64,000 nt of DNA from Okeania sp. SIO1I7 (lineage in GTDB: Bacteria > Cyanobacteriota > Cyanobacteriia > Cyanobacteriales > Microcoleaceae): positions 186,001-250,000 of the forward strand of contig JAAHGF010000002.1 in assembly GCA_010672585.1 (NCBI GenBank), in the 5' to 3' direction. Positions 1 through 9,292 of this stretch are shown here, piece by piece. The first letter of the stretch is position 1. The number at the start of each line of letters is the position of its first letter. The translations under genes were made by a program, and so were the position numbers. Under the pieces are notes generated by a model that did no database searches, was not told the DNA's origin, and saw only the letters and a list, made by a program, of their open reading frames with translations.

Positions 1-346
1 TAATTGCCAGGTGTTTGAGACCTTACTATTGCGTATGTCAGAACAGTAATGAATAAATTTTCTATTTTTGATTCAATAATTAGCCAAGCTCCAGAGCAAT
101 AAATTTTCTGTTTCCTATCCCCTAAAAACATAATCTTTGTATGATGAAGTGCGGAATGTGGGATATATAGGAATGTGCGCTGGCATATTTACAAATTACA
201 AGAACTGTCCAATAGCTAAAAGTCTTATACTATAGGTCTTTTATTCCTCCTGTTGCCTGTTGCCTGTTGCCTGTTGCCTGCGCACAGCGCTATATATGAT
301 TGAAGTCCACTATGATAGAAAAACTTGAAAAAAATTGAATTGATTT
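1..346. repeat. Intergenic start of window with TATAGC-type repeat element
   Basis: I see no gene here. From about 166 to 294 lies a short element that begins tatagg..gcgctgg and ends cgcacagcgctata. It contains about four copies of the heptamer gttgcct (251-279). Related elements lie at 49188-49295 (opposite orientation) and 57074-57287. All three share an internal stretch, tagctaaaagtcttat. Non-autonomous mobile repeat is my inference. Confidence 0.6.
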
Positions 347-1654
347 ATGTGGGATTTGTTCAGCTATGGAATTATATCTCTATGGCTAGAAATGGCAGGT
401 ATACAAACTATTGGGCAAAATACTCTAACGATAATGAAATGGCAAGCAGGTCTACCTCAATTAATTTCACCTGAAAATTCCGATCAAATATTAACTATAG
501 AAGTAGATGAATATTTGAGAGGTTTGGCAGCCAAGAGATTACTAACTTCCGATGCTCAGGGTATATGGATACAGTCAGAATTCAAACTTTTGCATAGCCA
601 CGAAGGTACAGTTCCCATTCCTGGTGCTTCCTTAACAAAAATCGCCACATCCTTAGCCGCCCTAGAAACTTGGGGACCTCAACATCAATTTGAAACCTCC
701 ATCAGCACCACAGGACCAATTACAAATGGAATATTGCGAGGAGATTTAGTAATTAATGGCGGTAATAACCCATTTTTTGTCTGGGAAGAAGCGATCGCCC
801 TGGGGAACACCATCCAAAAATTGGGAATTAATCAAGTCACAGGTAATTTGATTGTAGTGGGTGATTTCTGGATGAACTATCGGACTAACCCCATAGTTGC
901 AGGCCAATTATTGCGAGAAGGTATTAATTCAGCCACTTGGTCTAATAATGTGAGAAATATCTACAACCAAATGCCACCAGGAACACCTCTGCCAAAAGTG
1001 GCGATCGCTGGTTCTGTAATATCCCAAAAATCTGTATCTACAGAAATTCCAATCATTCGACACAAGTCTTTGCCACTTATCTATATTCTCAAAACTATGA
1101 ATGTGGAAAGTAACAATAAGTTGGCTGAAATAATAGCTAGTAATTTGGGTGGAGTAAAAGTTGTTCAACAAAAAGCTGCCTGGACTGCGGGAGTGCCTCA
1201 AGCAGAAATTCAGTTAATTAATGGTTCTGGGTTGGGAGTGGAAAATAAAATTTCTCCAAGAGCAGTAAGTGCAATGTTAATTGCTATTCAACGGTATCTT
1301 CAAACTTCTGAGTGGGTTATTGCTGACTTGTTTCCGGTATCTGGTTATGACCGGGGAACTTTAGTAGACCAGTCTCGGAATATTCCCCAGGGTTCGGCGG
1401 TGAAAACTGGTACTCTCAATGATGTGATTGCTTTGGCTGGAGTTATTCCTACCCGCGAACAGGGTTTGGTTTGGTTTACGATGATTAACCGCAGTCCTTA
1501 CTGGGAAGCAACACGGGTGGAGCAGGATAAATTTTTACAGCAATTGGTAAGTCTTTGGGGAGTTACTGAAGTACCTGCTGTGATTACTCCTCAGATTAAT
1601 GGTAATAGGTTGGGTTTGGGAGCTAGCGATCGAAATCAGATTTTAGGAGAATAG
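347..1654 (+). CDS. D-alanyl-D-alanine carboxypeptidase/endopeptidase, peptidase S13 (PBP4) family
   Basis: This is a penicillin-binding serine peptidase that trims or cleaves D-Ala cross-links in periplasmic peptidoglycan. All three active-site motifs are visible: SxxK as S95-L-T-K98, SxN as S255-N-N257 and KTG at 353-355 (AVKTGTL). Length (435 aa) is at the short end for S13 enzymes. The N-terminus has a hydrophobic stretch (about residues 5-20) that could be a signal peptide or anchor, although it is not a textbook one. The ATG at 347 is the first in-frame start. The gene stands alone, followed by intergenic DNA and a TnpB element. Family assignment is confident; whether it acts as carboxypeptidase or endopeptidase is not visible. 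Confidence 0.9.
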   Translation: MWDLFSYGIISLWLEMAGIQTIGQNTLTIMKWQAGLPQLISPENSDQILTIEVDEYLRGLAAKRLLTSDAQGIWIQSEFKLLHSHEGTVPIPGASLTKIATSLAALETWGPQHQFETSISTTGPITNGILRGDLVINGGNNPFFVWEEAIALGNTIQKLGINQVTGNLIVVGDFWMNYRTNPIVAGQLLREGINSATWSNNVRNIYNQMPPGTPLPKVAIAGSVISQKSVSTEIPIIRHKSLPLIYILKTMNVESNNKLAEIIASNLGGVKVVQQKAAWTAGVPQAEIQLINGSGLGVENKISPRAVSAMLIAIQRYLQTSEWVIADLFPVSGYDRGTLVDQSRNIPQGSAVKTGTLNDVIALAGVIPTREQGLVWFTMINRSPYWEATRVEQDKFLQQLVSLWGVTEVPAVITPQINGNRLGLGASDRNQILGE

Positions 1655-1964
1655 AATTAAGGCGTTGCTAGACAAGGATTTGGTCACGGATATACGGATG
1701 ATTCATCTGCATCTTGTGAAGCTCCAAAAAAAACGGCAAGGTATTTGCTCTTGCATCGCCCAAAAAATCGTGATAGAATGTAATTATTGGGTGGAACTCG
1801 CCCCTACGCATGACTTTTTATTCAACTAAAAATGGGGGTAAATACAGAAGGGGAAAACTTATCTAAAGTTCATCAAACTTACTCATAGTTATAGCTATCA
1901 AACTAAAATGAGTAAGTTTGTTTAGCTGTTTATCCATTGAGTCGTTATCAGTTACAATTAAGGT
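1655..1964. other. Intergenic region and left end of TnpB element
   Basis: No gene seen. A perfect 13-bp inverted repeat, caaacttactcat (1874-1886) and atgagtaagtttg (1908-1920), with a 21-base loop lies 45 bp upstream of the TnpB start. It probably marks the left end of the transposon, since gagtaagttt recurs at the right end. Confidence 0.55.
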
Positions 1965-3290
1965 ATGAAGCTAGTTGAACGTCATGTTATTACCAAATCG
2001 CATTATTTGTGGTCAGCTTGTGACCACAAGGCTTTTTTGTCAAAAAATCTGTTCAATTTAGCCAATTACCATTATCGCCAATATTTCTTTGAAAACAAAA
2101 AGAAATTAAATTTTAATGAACTGTATCACAAGGTATCTAAAAGCGACGATTATCAAGCTTTACCTACCAAAGTAAGTAAGCAAATAATCAGGAGATTAGA
2201 TTCAGCTTGGAGTAGTTATTTTTCAGCCTTAAGAGAGTGGAAAAAACAGCCAAATAAATTTTTAGGGAAACCAAAAATTCCCAAATACAAACATAAGACA
2301 AAAGGCAGAAATATTCTGCCCTATCCAGATGAATCAATTTATAAGAAAGCCTTAAAAAAAGGGATTTGTCACTTATCCATGAGTGAAATAAAAATCCCCA
2401 CTTCACAGACAGAAATAATAGAAACCAGAATTATCCCCAAAAGTAGCTGTTACATAATAGAAATAGTATATGAAAAAGCGGAGGAAACAACAGAAAATAA
2501 ACAAATAGCAGGAGTAGATTTAGGGGTAAATAACTTAATAGCTGTAACGACAAATCAAACAGGAACTGCACCTCTATTGATTAAAGGCAGACCATTAAAA
2601 GCAATTAACACCTTTTATAATAAACAGCGCTCTTGTTTACAATCTCAATTAAATAGTCAGAATAAAAGTAATTCTCATCGGTTAAAAAAATTAACTTACA
2701 AACTAAATTGTCGAGTAGAAAACTATCTCCATACAGCAAGTAAAAGAGTAATAGACTGGTGTATCAACCATCAAATAGGAACCTTAATTATTGGGCATAA
2801 TCAGAATTGGAAACAAGAAATAAAATTAGGGAAAAAGAACAATCAACAGTTTGTGAATATCCCTCACTATAGGTTAATAGAGATGTTAAGGTATAAAGCC
2901 CAACTAAGAGGAATAAAAGTAATAATTACCGAAGAATCCTATACATCTCAATCAAGCTGTTTAGATGGGGATGATTTGCCTAAATATGGAGAACAAAAAC
3001 CGACATTTAGTGGAAAAAGAGTAACAAGAGGACTGTATAAAACCAGGGAAAATAAATTATTAAATGCAGATGTAAATGGGTCATTTAATATAATTAGAAA
3101 AGTAATTCCTGATGTCTTAGACCAAGGAATAAAGGGTTTGCCGTTTAACCCTGTGGTGGTCGATCCACTACGAACAACTGAGTTTTCAGGCTTTTGAGTA
3201 AGTTTGAGTAAGTTTAGTTGAGCGGTGAAAGCTTGCCACTAATTGAACTTCATACATCAAATCAGCAACGCCACAATGAAGGGTAATTTT
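1871..3290 (+). mobile_element. Solitary tnpB transposon (IS1341-like), ends approximate
   Basis: The element is delimited on the left by the 13-bp inverted repeat at 1874-1920. On the right are the doubled gagtaagttt (3196-3215) and an imperfect hairpin running to about 3246 (aagtttagtt against aattgaactt). The guide (omega/re) RNA would be expected to overlap the 3' end of tnpB and run past the right end, so the bases after about 3246 would be guide sequence. The exact right boundary and the target-adjacent motif cannot be fixed without an empty-site comparison. Confidence 0.5.
1965..3197 (+). CDS. tnpB: RNA-guided nuclease TnpB (OrfB of the IS200/IS605/IS1341 group), solitary
   Basis: TnpB is the transposon-encoded, RNA-guided RuvC nuclease related to Cas12. 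The RuvC residues are visible: D185 (GVDLGVNN), E324 (EESYTSQSS) and D369 (NADVNGSFN). The usual C-terminal four-cysteine zinc finger between E324 and D369 is missing: only C332 remains and no CxxC pair is present. An N-terminal helix-rich region (residues 1-120) has the usual OrfB look. No TnpA transposase is adjacent, so this is an IS1341-type or immobile copy. The stop codon lies in a direct repeat of gagtaagttt (3196-3205 and 3206-3215), and the same decamer occurs in the left-end hairpin. Catalysis looks possible; the effect of the missing zinc finger is unknown. Confidence 0.92.
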   Translation: MKLVERHVITKSHYLWSACDHKAFLSKNLFNLANYHYRQYFFENKKKLNFNELYHKVSKSDDYQALPTKVSKQIIRRLDSAWSSYFSALREWKKQPNKFLGKPKIPKYKHKTKGRNILPYPDESIYKKALKKGICHLSMSEIKIPTSQTEIIETRIIPKSSCYIIEIVYEKAEETTENKQIAGVDLGVNNLIAVTTNQTGTAPLLIKGRPLKAINTFYNKQRSCLQSQLNSQNKSNSHRLKKLTYKLNCRVENYLHTASKRVIDWCINHQIGTLIIGHNQNWKQEIKLGKKNNQQFVNIPHYRLIEMLRYKAQLRGIKVIITEESYTSQSSCLDGDDLPKYGEQKPTFSGKRVTRGLYKTRENKLLNADVNGSFNIIRKVIPDVLDQGIKGLPFNPVVVDPLRTTEFSGF

Positions 3291-3334
3291 TTTCATCATT
3301 TTAGAAGAACGTGCCGATCAAAAGAGAAAATATT

Positions 3335-4198
3335 CTAGTTATCTGGATTAACTGCCGAAAATAAAGCAGAATAATCCACATCTGATAAACCTAATTCAAT
3401 AGTTTTCTCCAAAACTTTACGCACTCCTTCTTGAATACTCACATCAAGTCCTGCTGATTCTGCCGCATTAATAAATATGTTAGTATCCTTCAATAAATGT
3501 TTGGCTGGAAAATTAGGATTTTCATAATTTCTATCTAACATTCGTTGTAACTTTTTATCAAATGTTGGAGCATATAAAGCACTATCTCGAACAATTTGCA
3601 TAAACAAATCTACATCTATTCCTTCCCGAACTATCAACCCTAAACTCAGAGCAAAAGCAGTTGTTAAAGAACCAATTAATTGATTCATTGCCAACTTAAT
3701 TGCAGCACCACTACCTACGGCACCAATATGTAATGGTTCCGGACTAAATATCTTGAATAAACCACACCATTTTTCATATTGTTCTAGTGAAGCTCCCACC
3801 ATAACAATTAAACTACCAGATTTTACTTGAGGAATACTGCCCAAAACAGGAGCTTCTAAATATTCACCGCCACAAGCAACAACTTCATCTCTAATTTCTT
3901 TACTTTCAGTAGGGGAAATAGTTCCCATTTGAATGACTGTTCGACCCGATAATTCCGCTTTTGAACTATCAGATAAAAGTACATCTTTAATAGCCGTATA
4001 ATTTGTCAACATCAAAATCAAACATTCAGAATTTTGAATAGCTTCTGCCGGAGAATTAGCAATTTTAGCACCTGCATTTTGTAAAGGTTCTAATTTTGAT
4101 TGAGTACGATTATAAGCAGTTACAATATGATTAGCTTCTAAGAGTTTTTGAGCCATTGGCAGACCCATTAAACCCGTACCTAAAAATCCAATTTTCAT
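3335..4198 (-). CDS. NAD(P)-dependent beta-hydroxyacid dehydrogenase (3-hydroxyisobutyrate dehydrogenase / glyoxylate reductase-like)
   Basis: Enzymes of this family reduce or oxidise small beta-hydroxyacids or semialdehydes with NAD(P). The Rossmann motif GxGxxG opens the protein (IGFLGTGLMGLPMAQ), followed by YNRT, which in this family points to NADP preference. The substrate-binding motif (EAPVLGSIPQVKSGSL) and the catalytic-lysine region (GSGAAIKLAMNQLIGS) are both present. Length of 287 aa is typical. The ATG at 4198 is the natural start. Cyanobacterial members are often annotated as glyoxylate/succinic semialdehyde reductases; the substrate here is not deducible. It is monocistronic, between the TnpB element and an intergenic gap. 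Confidence 0.85.
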   Translation of the reverse strand: MKIGFLGTGLMGLPMAQKLLEANHIVTAYNRTQSKLEPLQNAGAKIANSPAEAIQNSECLILMLTNYTAIKDVLLSDSSKAELSGRTVIQMGTISPTESKEIRDEVVACGGEYLEAPVLGSIPQVKSGSLIVMVGASLEQYEKWCGLFKIFSPEPLHIGAVGSGAAIKLAMNQLIGSLTTAFALSLGLIVREGIDVDLFMQIVRDSALYAPTFDKKLQRMLDRNYENPNFPAKHLLKDTNIFINAAESAGLDVSIQEGVRKVLEKTIELGLSDVDYSALFSAVNPDN

Positions 4199-4504
<306 letters not shown>

Positions 4505-5101
4505 ATGCCCTATAGTAAATTTACCCTCAGTAAAGTTGTAGAAGATTTTCAACTAACTATCATAGAAGGCGATCGCTTTGTGCCAGACGTTTCTCGAATT
4601 AATCCTACTGCTTTACTCAAAGATATCCTGAAAGAAACAGTACCTTGGGCGATCGCTGTCGGTAGTGAAAAAGCTCGTTCTGAAGGTATTATTAATCCAG
4701 TATTATTGGAAGTCAAACGTCAGCTCAAAGGAAAAATAAGTGTTTTCTCGGGTGAAGAATTTGCGGTACAACCAGAAGTCGATCTTACTGGGTATGTTGA
4801 CTTTTTAATTAGTCGTTCTCCAGAACAATTGTATATTAAAGCTCCTGCGGTGGTATTAGTTGAAGCGAAAAAAGAAGACCTTAAACCAGCTCTTGGACAA
4901 TGTTTAGCAGAAATGGTAGCAGCTCAACGCTTTAATCAACAGAAACAGCAACCAATTTCTACTATCTACGGTACAGTGACAAGTGGTACAGTTTGGCGAT
5001 TTCTTAAACTAGAAGAACAAACAGTAACAATTGATTTAACAGATTATCCATTGCCACCCGTTGAGCAGATTTTGAGCTTTCTAGTTTGGATGGCAACCTG
5101 A
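4505..5101 (+). CDS. Hypothetical protein with PD-(D/E)XK nuclease-like (type I restriction R-subunit N-terminal-like) fold
   Basis: I do not recognise a named family. The middle of the protein has the order expected of a PD-(D/E)XK core: an acidic GYVDFLISR strand (about residues 97-105) and then VVLVEAKKEDLKPALGQC (about 119-136). The E-x-K is followed by a helix with a glutamine, as in HsdR N-terminal domains. Such stand-alone 190-200 aa proteins are common in cyanobacteria. No methyltransferase or specificity subunit is adjacent, so a restriction role is unlikely. The ATG at 4505 follows a heptamer repeat directly and has no clear Shine-Dalgarno sequence. Nuclease activity is an inference from the motif only. 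Confidence 0.6.
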   Translation: MPYSKFTLSKVVEDFQLTIIEGDRFVPDVSRINPTALLKDILKETVPWAIAVGSEKARSEGIINPVLLEVKRQLKGKISVFSGEEFAVQPEVDLTGYVDFLISRSPEQLYIKAPAVVLVEAKKEDLKPALGQCLAEMVAAQRFNQQKQQPISTIYGTVTSGTVWRFLKLEEQTVTIDLTDYPLPPVEQILSFLVWMAT

Positions 5102-5359
5102 AGTCAGAAGTCAGAAGTTAGAAGTCAGAAGTAATTTCTGGTATTAAATTCTAATAATTTAGTTATTGTAGGTCATTGCGACTGGAACGGAGTGGAAGGT
5201 TTGTGCAGCATTCCGTAAGTAAAGCAATCTCGAACATCCAAAACTTTTTCCTCATGTCAGCTATAATACCAACCATTAATAAAGGAAATTTGGGATTTCA
5301 AACCTCCTACTGAATTAGGAGGTAGACTAATAACCGATAACTGATAACTGATAACTGAA
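5102..5359. repeat. Short intergenic region with two heptamer repeats
   Basis: No gene seen. It contains agtcaga repeats (5101-5131) and aactgat repeats (5327-5358), the latter ending at the start codon of the ammonium transporter. Confidence 0.6.
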
Positions 5360-6985
5360 ATGACTAATAAAAACTGGTTCTCACGTTTTAGGTATGTCTG
5401 TTTATTTTTGGCAACTATTGTAGTTTTGATAAGTTGCCAAAGAGCTTTAGCTAATGGTGGTGATAGTGCCAATAACTTTGCTGCAGTAGAAAATATCTGG
5501 CTGTTATTAGCTGGCGCTCTAGTATTTTTTATGAACGCTGGTTTTGCTTTATTGGAAGCGGGTTTATGTCGTAGCAATAATTCTGTGAATGTCTTGGCGA
5601 AAAACTTAATTGTTTTTTGTGTGGCAGCGATCGCCTTTTGGATGTTTGGTTTTGGTTTAATGTTTGGCGATGGGTCAGATCATCCTCCTTGTAGGGAAGG
5701 TTTTCCTTATGACCAAAAAATAGTCAGTTATCTGGGGGATTTTTCTCCTGCAAGGGAATATAATCGGTTTGAGCAAAAGTCACAATTTATTATACTGCCA
5801 AAAGATGATAATCCGCTAGGTTTCCCTGAAGAAGGATTTTCTTGTTTGCAGCGCCAGTTTCCCAAACGTTCTATAGCATCTCTATTTTTCTTTCAATTAG
5901 CATTTGCTGGCACTGCAGCTACTATTGTTTCTGGAGCAGTGGCAGAAAGGATTAGGTTTTGGGCATTTTTCTGGTTTAGTTTTATATTGGTAGGATTTCT
6001 ATATCCTATAGTTGGTCATTGGGTATGGTCAGAATATGGTTGGCTCAAACAAGCATTTAAGTTTAAAGATTTTGCAGGGTCTACTGTTGTTCATACTGTA
6101 GGAGGAACTGCTGCTTTAGTGGGTGCTATGTTACTTAAACCCAGATGGAATTGCTTTAGATATGACCCACAAGAAGATTTAGATAGTAATGTACCACGGG
6201 AAACATTACCTCGTCAATTTGAGGAACAAAATTACTTTACTTATCCGAGCAACTTGACATCTGCTACTCTAGGGTGTCTCATACTTTGGTTAGGTTGGTT
6301 GGGTTTTAATGGTGGTTCCACATCTGAGCTACAAAATGTTGGTCATATCGTTATAACTACTATTATGTCCGCAGCAACAGGTGGTATAGTTGCCATACTT
6401 TCTACTCCCATCACTGCCTTATGGTCTCAAATATTTGAAAATAATCCAGAAACTGGAAAACCCGAACTTTCATCACTTATTAACGGTATCTTAGGTGGCT
6501 TAGTTGGAGTAACAGCTTCTTCTGCTTATATCGATGTTCCTATTGCTATTCTTATAGGTGCTGTTAGCGGAGGAATTGTTACTGGGGGTAGCATACTTTT
6601 AAGGTCTTTAAAAATTGACGATCCGGTAGGAGCTATTCCCGTTCATCTTTTTTGCGGGTGGTGGGGTACTGTAGCGGTATTTTGGAGTCTCAAAGGTACT
6701 GAAGTATATAAGGATAATTATAATGTTTTAGGCCAGCTAGGGTCTCAAATATTAGGATGGTTAATTGTTTTTTTTGTTACTTTGCTTCTTAGTTGGATCG
6801 TCTGGGTAGTTATTGGGATAATGTTATATAGTTTCGATCTGATAATTGGCAATGGTAGACAGTTATCTAACACAGGAAATTTATTAGAAAATATTCATAA
6901 GATAGCTAGACAAGGAATTAGAGTAACGCCAAAAGAAGAAATAAATGGAAGTGATGGTTTTTGGGAAAATCCTATAGACACCTAA
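5360..6985 (+). CDS. amt: Ammonium transporter, Amt family
   Basis: This membrane protein conducts ammonium across the cytoplasmic membrane, feeding nitrogen assimilation. Amt hallmarks are visible: NAGFALLEAGLCR in the first core helix, DFAGSTVVHTVGG (first pore histidine) and AIPVHLFCGWWGT (second pore histidine). The N-terminus has a hydrophobic segment ending ISCQRALANGG, compatible with either Sec cleavage after ALA or a lipobox-like LISC. At 541 aa it is longer than usual. The extra length is mainly a hydrophilic insertion after GFGLMFGDG (roughly residues 108-170), likely an extended external loop. No glnB/glnK gene is adjacent. It converges on the STAND gene downstream with only 20 bp between the stop codons. 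Confidence 0.93.
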   Translation: MTNKNWFSRFRYVCLFLATIVVLISCQRALANGGDSANNFAAVENIWLLLAGALVFFMNAGFALLEAGLCRSNNSVNVLAKNLIVFCVAAIAFWMFGFGLMFGDGSDHPPCREGFPYDQKIVSYLGDFSPAREYNRFEQKSQFIILPKDDNPLGFPEEGFSCLQRQFPKRSIASLFFFQLAFAGTAATIVSGAVAERIRFWAFFWFSFILVGFLYPIVGHWVWSEYGWLKQAFKFKDFAGSTVVHTVGGTAALVGAMLLKPRWNCFRYDPQEDLDSNVPRETLPRQFEEQNYFTYPSNLTSATLGCLILWLGWLGFNGGSTSELQNVGHIVITTIMSAATGGIVAILSTPITALWSQIFENNPETGKPELSSLINGILGGLVGVTASSAYIDVPIAILIGAVSGGIVTGGSILLRSLKIDDPVGAIPVHLFCGWWGTVAVFWSLKGTEVYKDNYNVLGQLGSQILGWLIVFFVTLLLSWIVWVVIGIMLYSFDLIIGNGRQLSNTGNLLENIHKIARQGIRVTPKEEINGSDGFWENPIDT

Positions 6986-7005
6986 ATATAGTTTGTATTA
7001 GTTTA

Positions 7006-9024
7006 TTATTTAAGAGGAGATCCTGGACAGTTATTTCTTAATTGAGTTAGTTTCTCCCTTACTTTCTCTATTTCATCATCATATAAATTAGAAGCGCCAG
7101 ATAACCAACCTTGTAATTGTGTTTGAATATCTGGAAAATTTTCATAATCTTCTGATATCTGACAGTATGCTTCTACAGCTTTGTCAAATTCAAAACTCTT
7201 GATGCGCTCTTGTGCTTGTTGGTATAAAGATTCATTTCTTGCTTGTTTTTTTTGCTCAGATAATTTCTGTTGTTGCTCAAATAATCTATTTTTATTTCTT
7301 TCACTTATAAAGGAATAGGCAAGACAATTTTTTCCCGATTGATTTTGCTCAATTACTGCTCCAATCACCTTTTCTTGATTTTCCACAGACAATTTTTGCT
7401 CTGAGAATATCCATTCTGATAATATATTTTCAACTTCTCTAAATTTTTCGTATTCTTCAGTAATTTCACAGAAAGATTCTATGGTTTTATCATATTCTCC
7501 AATATTTATTTGATTCCACCCATAATGGTAGAGCAATTCATTATATTTTCTGTCTAATTCATAATTATATGGACATTGTAAATCTAAACTTTCTTCTTTT
7601 CTAGACCATTCACTTCTGACTTTTTCGATGACTTGCGATCGCTCTTTTGCATCTCCTAAAGCTACATTTATTTCTTGTAAAAATCTAGAACATTCTGACC
7701 TAGAAGCTATAGAATTGCTTGAGTTACGAATCCGAGATAATGAGTATATTCCAGGAATAACTATAATTAAACTCACCACAAACAGAGATAAAAATTTTGC
7801 TATTTGATTAGGTCCTTGAGAATTATTGTCTCCCTTTTCTGTAGGCATTTTGTGGTTGTTATTTATTTTAGGTAGATTTTCATCTTTTTCAGGAATTTTC
7901 TCCATCTGCAGTCTTTCCTCATCAGATAAGGGATAGTTTTTTACCAGCCAATGTCGGACTAATTCAACTTTGATTTTATAAGCTATTGGATCTTCTTGTT
8001 CTTCTAAAAAGCCATATTTAACTAAACGTTTTCCTACAGACTGCCAATTTTTTATATTGGTCTTTAGTCGGTTTTCTCCCACTTCATTTTGGGCTACTGC
8101 TACTGCACGAAAAAACAACTTTTCATTGTCTTTCAAAGGTTCTAGAAAGCCTTTTAATACAGCCTCGCCTCCTTCTATTGCTTCATCTAAAATTAAGTCT
8201 ATATGATCGTGAAATACCTTTTTTATTCCTTTTTCCCTTGAATTATTAAAAATATAAAAGCATAGTAGTTGTGTTAGGGAAGGATGACCTGCTGATAGAT
8301 GCCAAATAGCATTAATTGCATCTGATTCATATTCTATATTTTTTTCTTTAGCTGGCTTAATAATCAGATTTTGTGTACTTTCCTTATCCAGCAAACCAAC
8401 TTCTATAGGCTTTCGATCTCCTTTTTTTAATTTTTCTAAGAATTTTTCCAGATAGATTATATCCGTTAACGGTCTACCAAAAACCAGAATACTAAATAGT
8501 TTTTCTTCCTGATTAACAACTTGTTCTAACCAATCAAATAAGTATTTTCCAGGAGTAGATATTGTTTCATCCTCTCCTAAAACATCAAACTCATCTAGGA
8601 GAAGAACTAGCTTTTTACCTGATAAATATTCATTGATAATTTTTGGCAAAAAAAGTTGAAAAAAGTTGTATTCATTATCGGCTAATTCTCTTACTTCTTT
8701 GGGAAGTCCACCAATAGTACCAGCAATATCATCAGCAAGATGATCTAATATTTCAGTTCTTGGCTTATGTTTGTAGCTTTGAAATGAAAAAGTGACAAAC
8801 TTAAAACCATTTTGCTCCTCAGTGAAAAATTGAGGTAGACAAGTTATCAATGAAGTTTTTCCAATACGTCGCTGGACGTGCAACAAAGTTATCTTGATAT
8901 TAGTTTTTAAATTATTTTCTATTTGCCTAAAAGTTTCTTCTCTGCCATATAGCTGCTCTATTTTATAAATTGGTTTGCCAAAAATATAAGGATTTAGCGT
9001 AAAATCATTATTACTTGTGTTCAT
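7006..9024 (-). CDS. STAND-like P-loop ATPase (type 2) with membrane segment and C-terminal helical repeats; locus A gene 3
   Basis: The N-terminal ~390 residues are a paralogue of the products of the next gene (9293-10552) and of the first part of the 24957-28868 gene. They share the NPYxxGxPI leader, LYGRE, DEFD Walker B and a GHPxxTQ motif (the GxP signature of STAND ATPases). The P-loop reads HVQRRIGKT: the first glycine of GxxxxGKT is V50 (codon GTC against GGC). A membrane segment (FLSLFVVSLIIVIPGIY, about residues 413-430) separates it from a charged region with two TPR-like repeats (YDKTIESFCEITEEYE and FDKAVEAYCQISEDYE). The annotated start is ATG at 9024; an upstream in-frame TTG at 9048 is less likely. 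A gap of 268 bp separates it from the next gene upstream, so it may have its own promoter. Function unknown; signalling or conflict switch is my inference. Confidence 0.75.
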   Translation of the reverse strand: MNTSNNDFTLNPYIFGKPIYKIEQLYGREETFRQIENNLKTNIKITLLHVQRRIGKTSLITCLPQFFTEEQNGFKFVTFSFQSYKHKPRTEILDHLADDIAGTIGGLPKEVRELADNEYNFFQLFLPKIINEYLSGKKLVLLLDEFDVLGEDETISTPGKYLFDWLEQVVNQEEKLFSILVFGRPLTDIIYLEKFLEKLKKGDRKPIEVGLLDKESTQNLIIKPAKEKNIEYESDAINAIWHLSAGHPSLTQLLCFYIFNNSREKGIKKVFHDHIDLILDEAIEGGEAVLKGFLEPLKDNEKLFFRAVAVAQNEVGENRLKTNIKNWQSVGKRLVKYGFLEEQEDPIAYKIKVELVRHWLVKNYPLSDEERLQMEKIPEKDENLPKINNNHKMPTEKGDNNSQGPNQIAKFLSLFVVSLIIVIPGIYSLSRIRNSSNSIASRSECSRFLQEINVALGDAKERSQVIEKVRSEWSRKEESLDLQCPYNYELDRKYNELLYHYGWNQINIGEYDKTIESFCEITEEYEKFREVENILSEWIFSEQKLSVENQEKVIGAVIEQNQSGKNCLAYSFISERNKNRLFEQQQKLSEQKKQARNESLYQQAQERIKSFEFDKAVEAYCQISEDYENFPDIQTQLQGWLSGASNLYDDEIEKVREKLTQLRNNCPGSPLK

Positions 9025-9292
9025 TGAAAATAAAAAATTTCTATACAATTTTAGAGACTATCAATCAAGTAAATATGAAATATAAAATTAATGCTACAGA
9101 TGATTTTTATTAACACAAAACACTTGATTACTATAGTCTTTTTTCAGAATAAAGAAAAGTTTTTCAAGGGCATACAAAGGGCATACATAAGTAGCAAACA
9201 TTTTAGTATCTTGTATAAAAAGGCCAATTTTATAAAATTTACAACCATCTAAACCACGATTATAACCTTATTAACTTAATATTTCTGGTTGT

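Noticed and set aside
4505-5101. Type I restriction system
   Set aside because: Only the PD-(D/E)XK-like N-terminal domain is present; no helicase, methylase or specificity subunit is adjacent.
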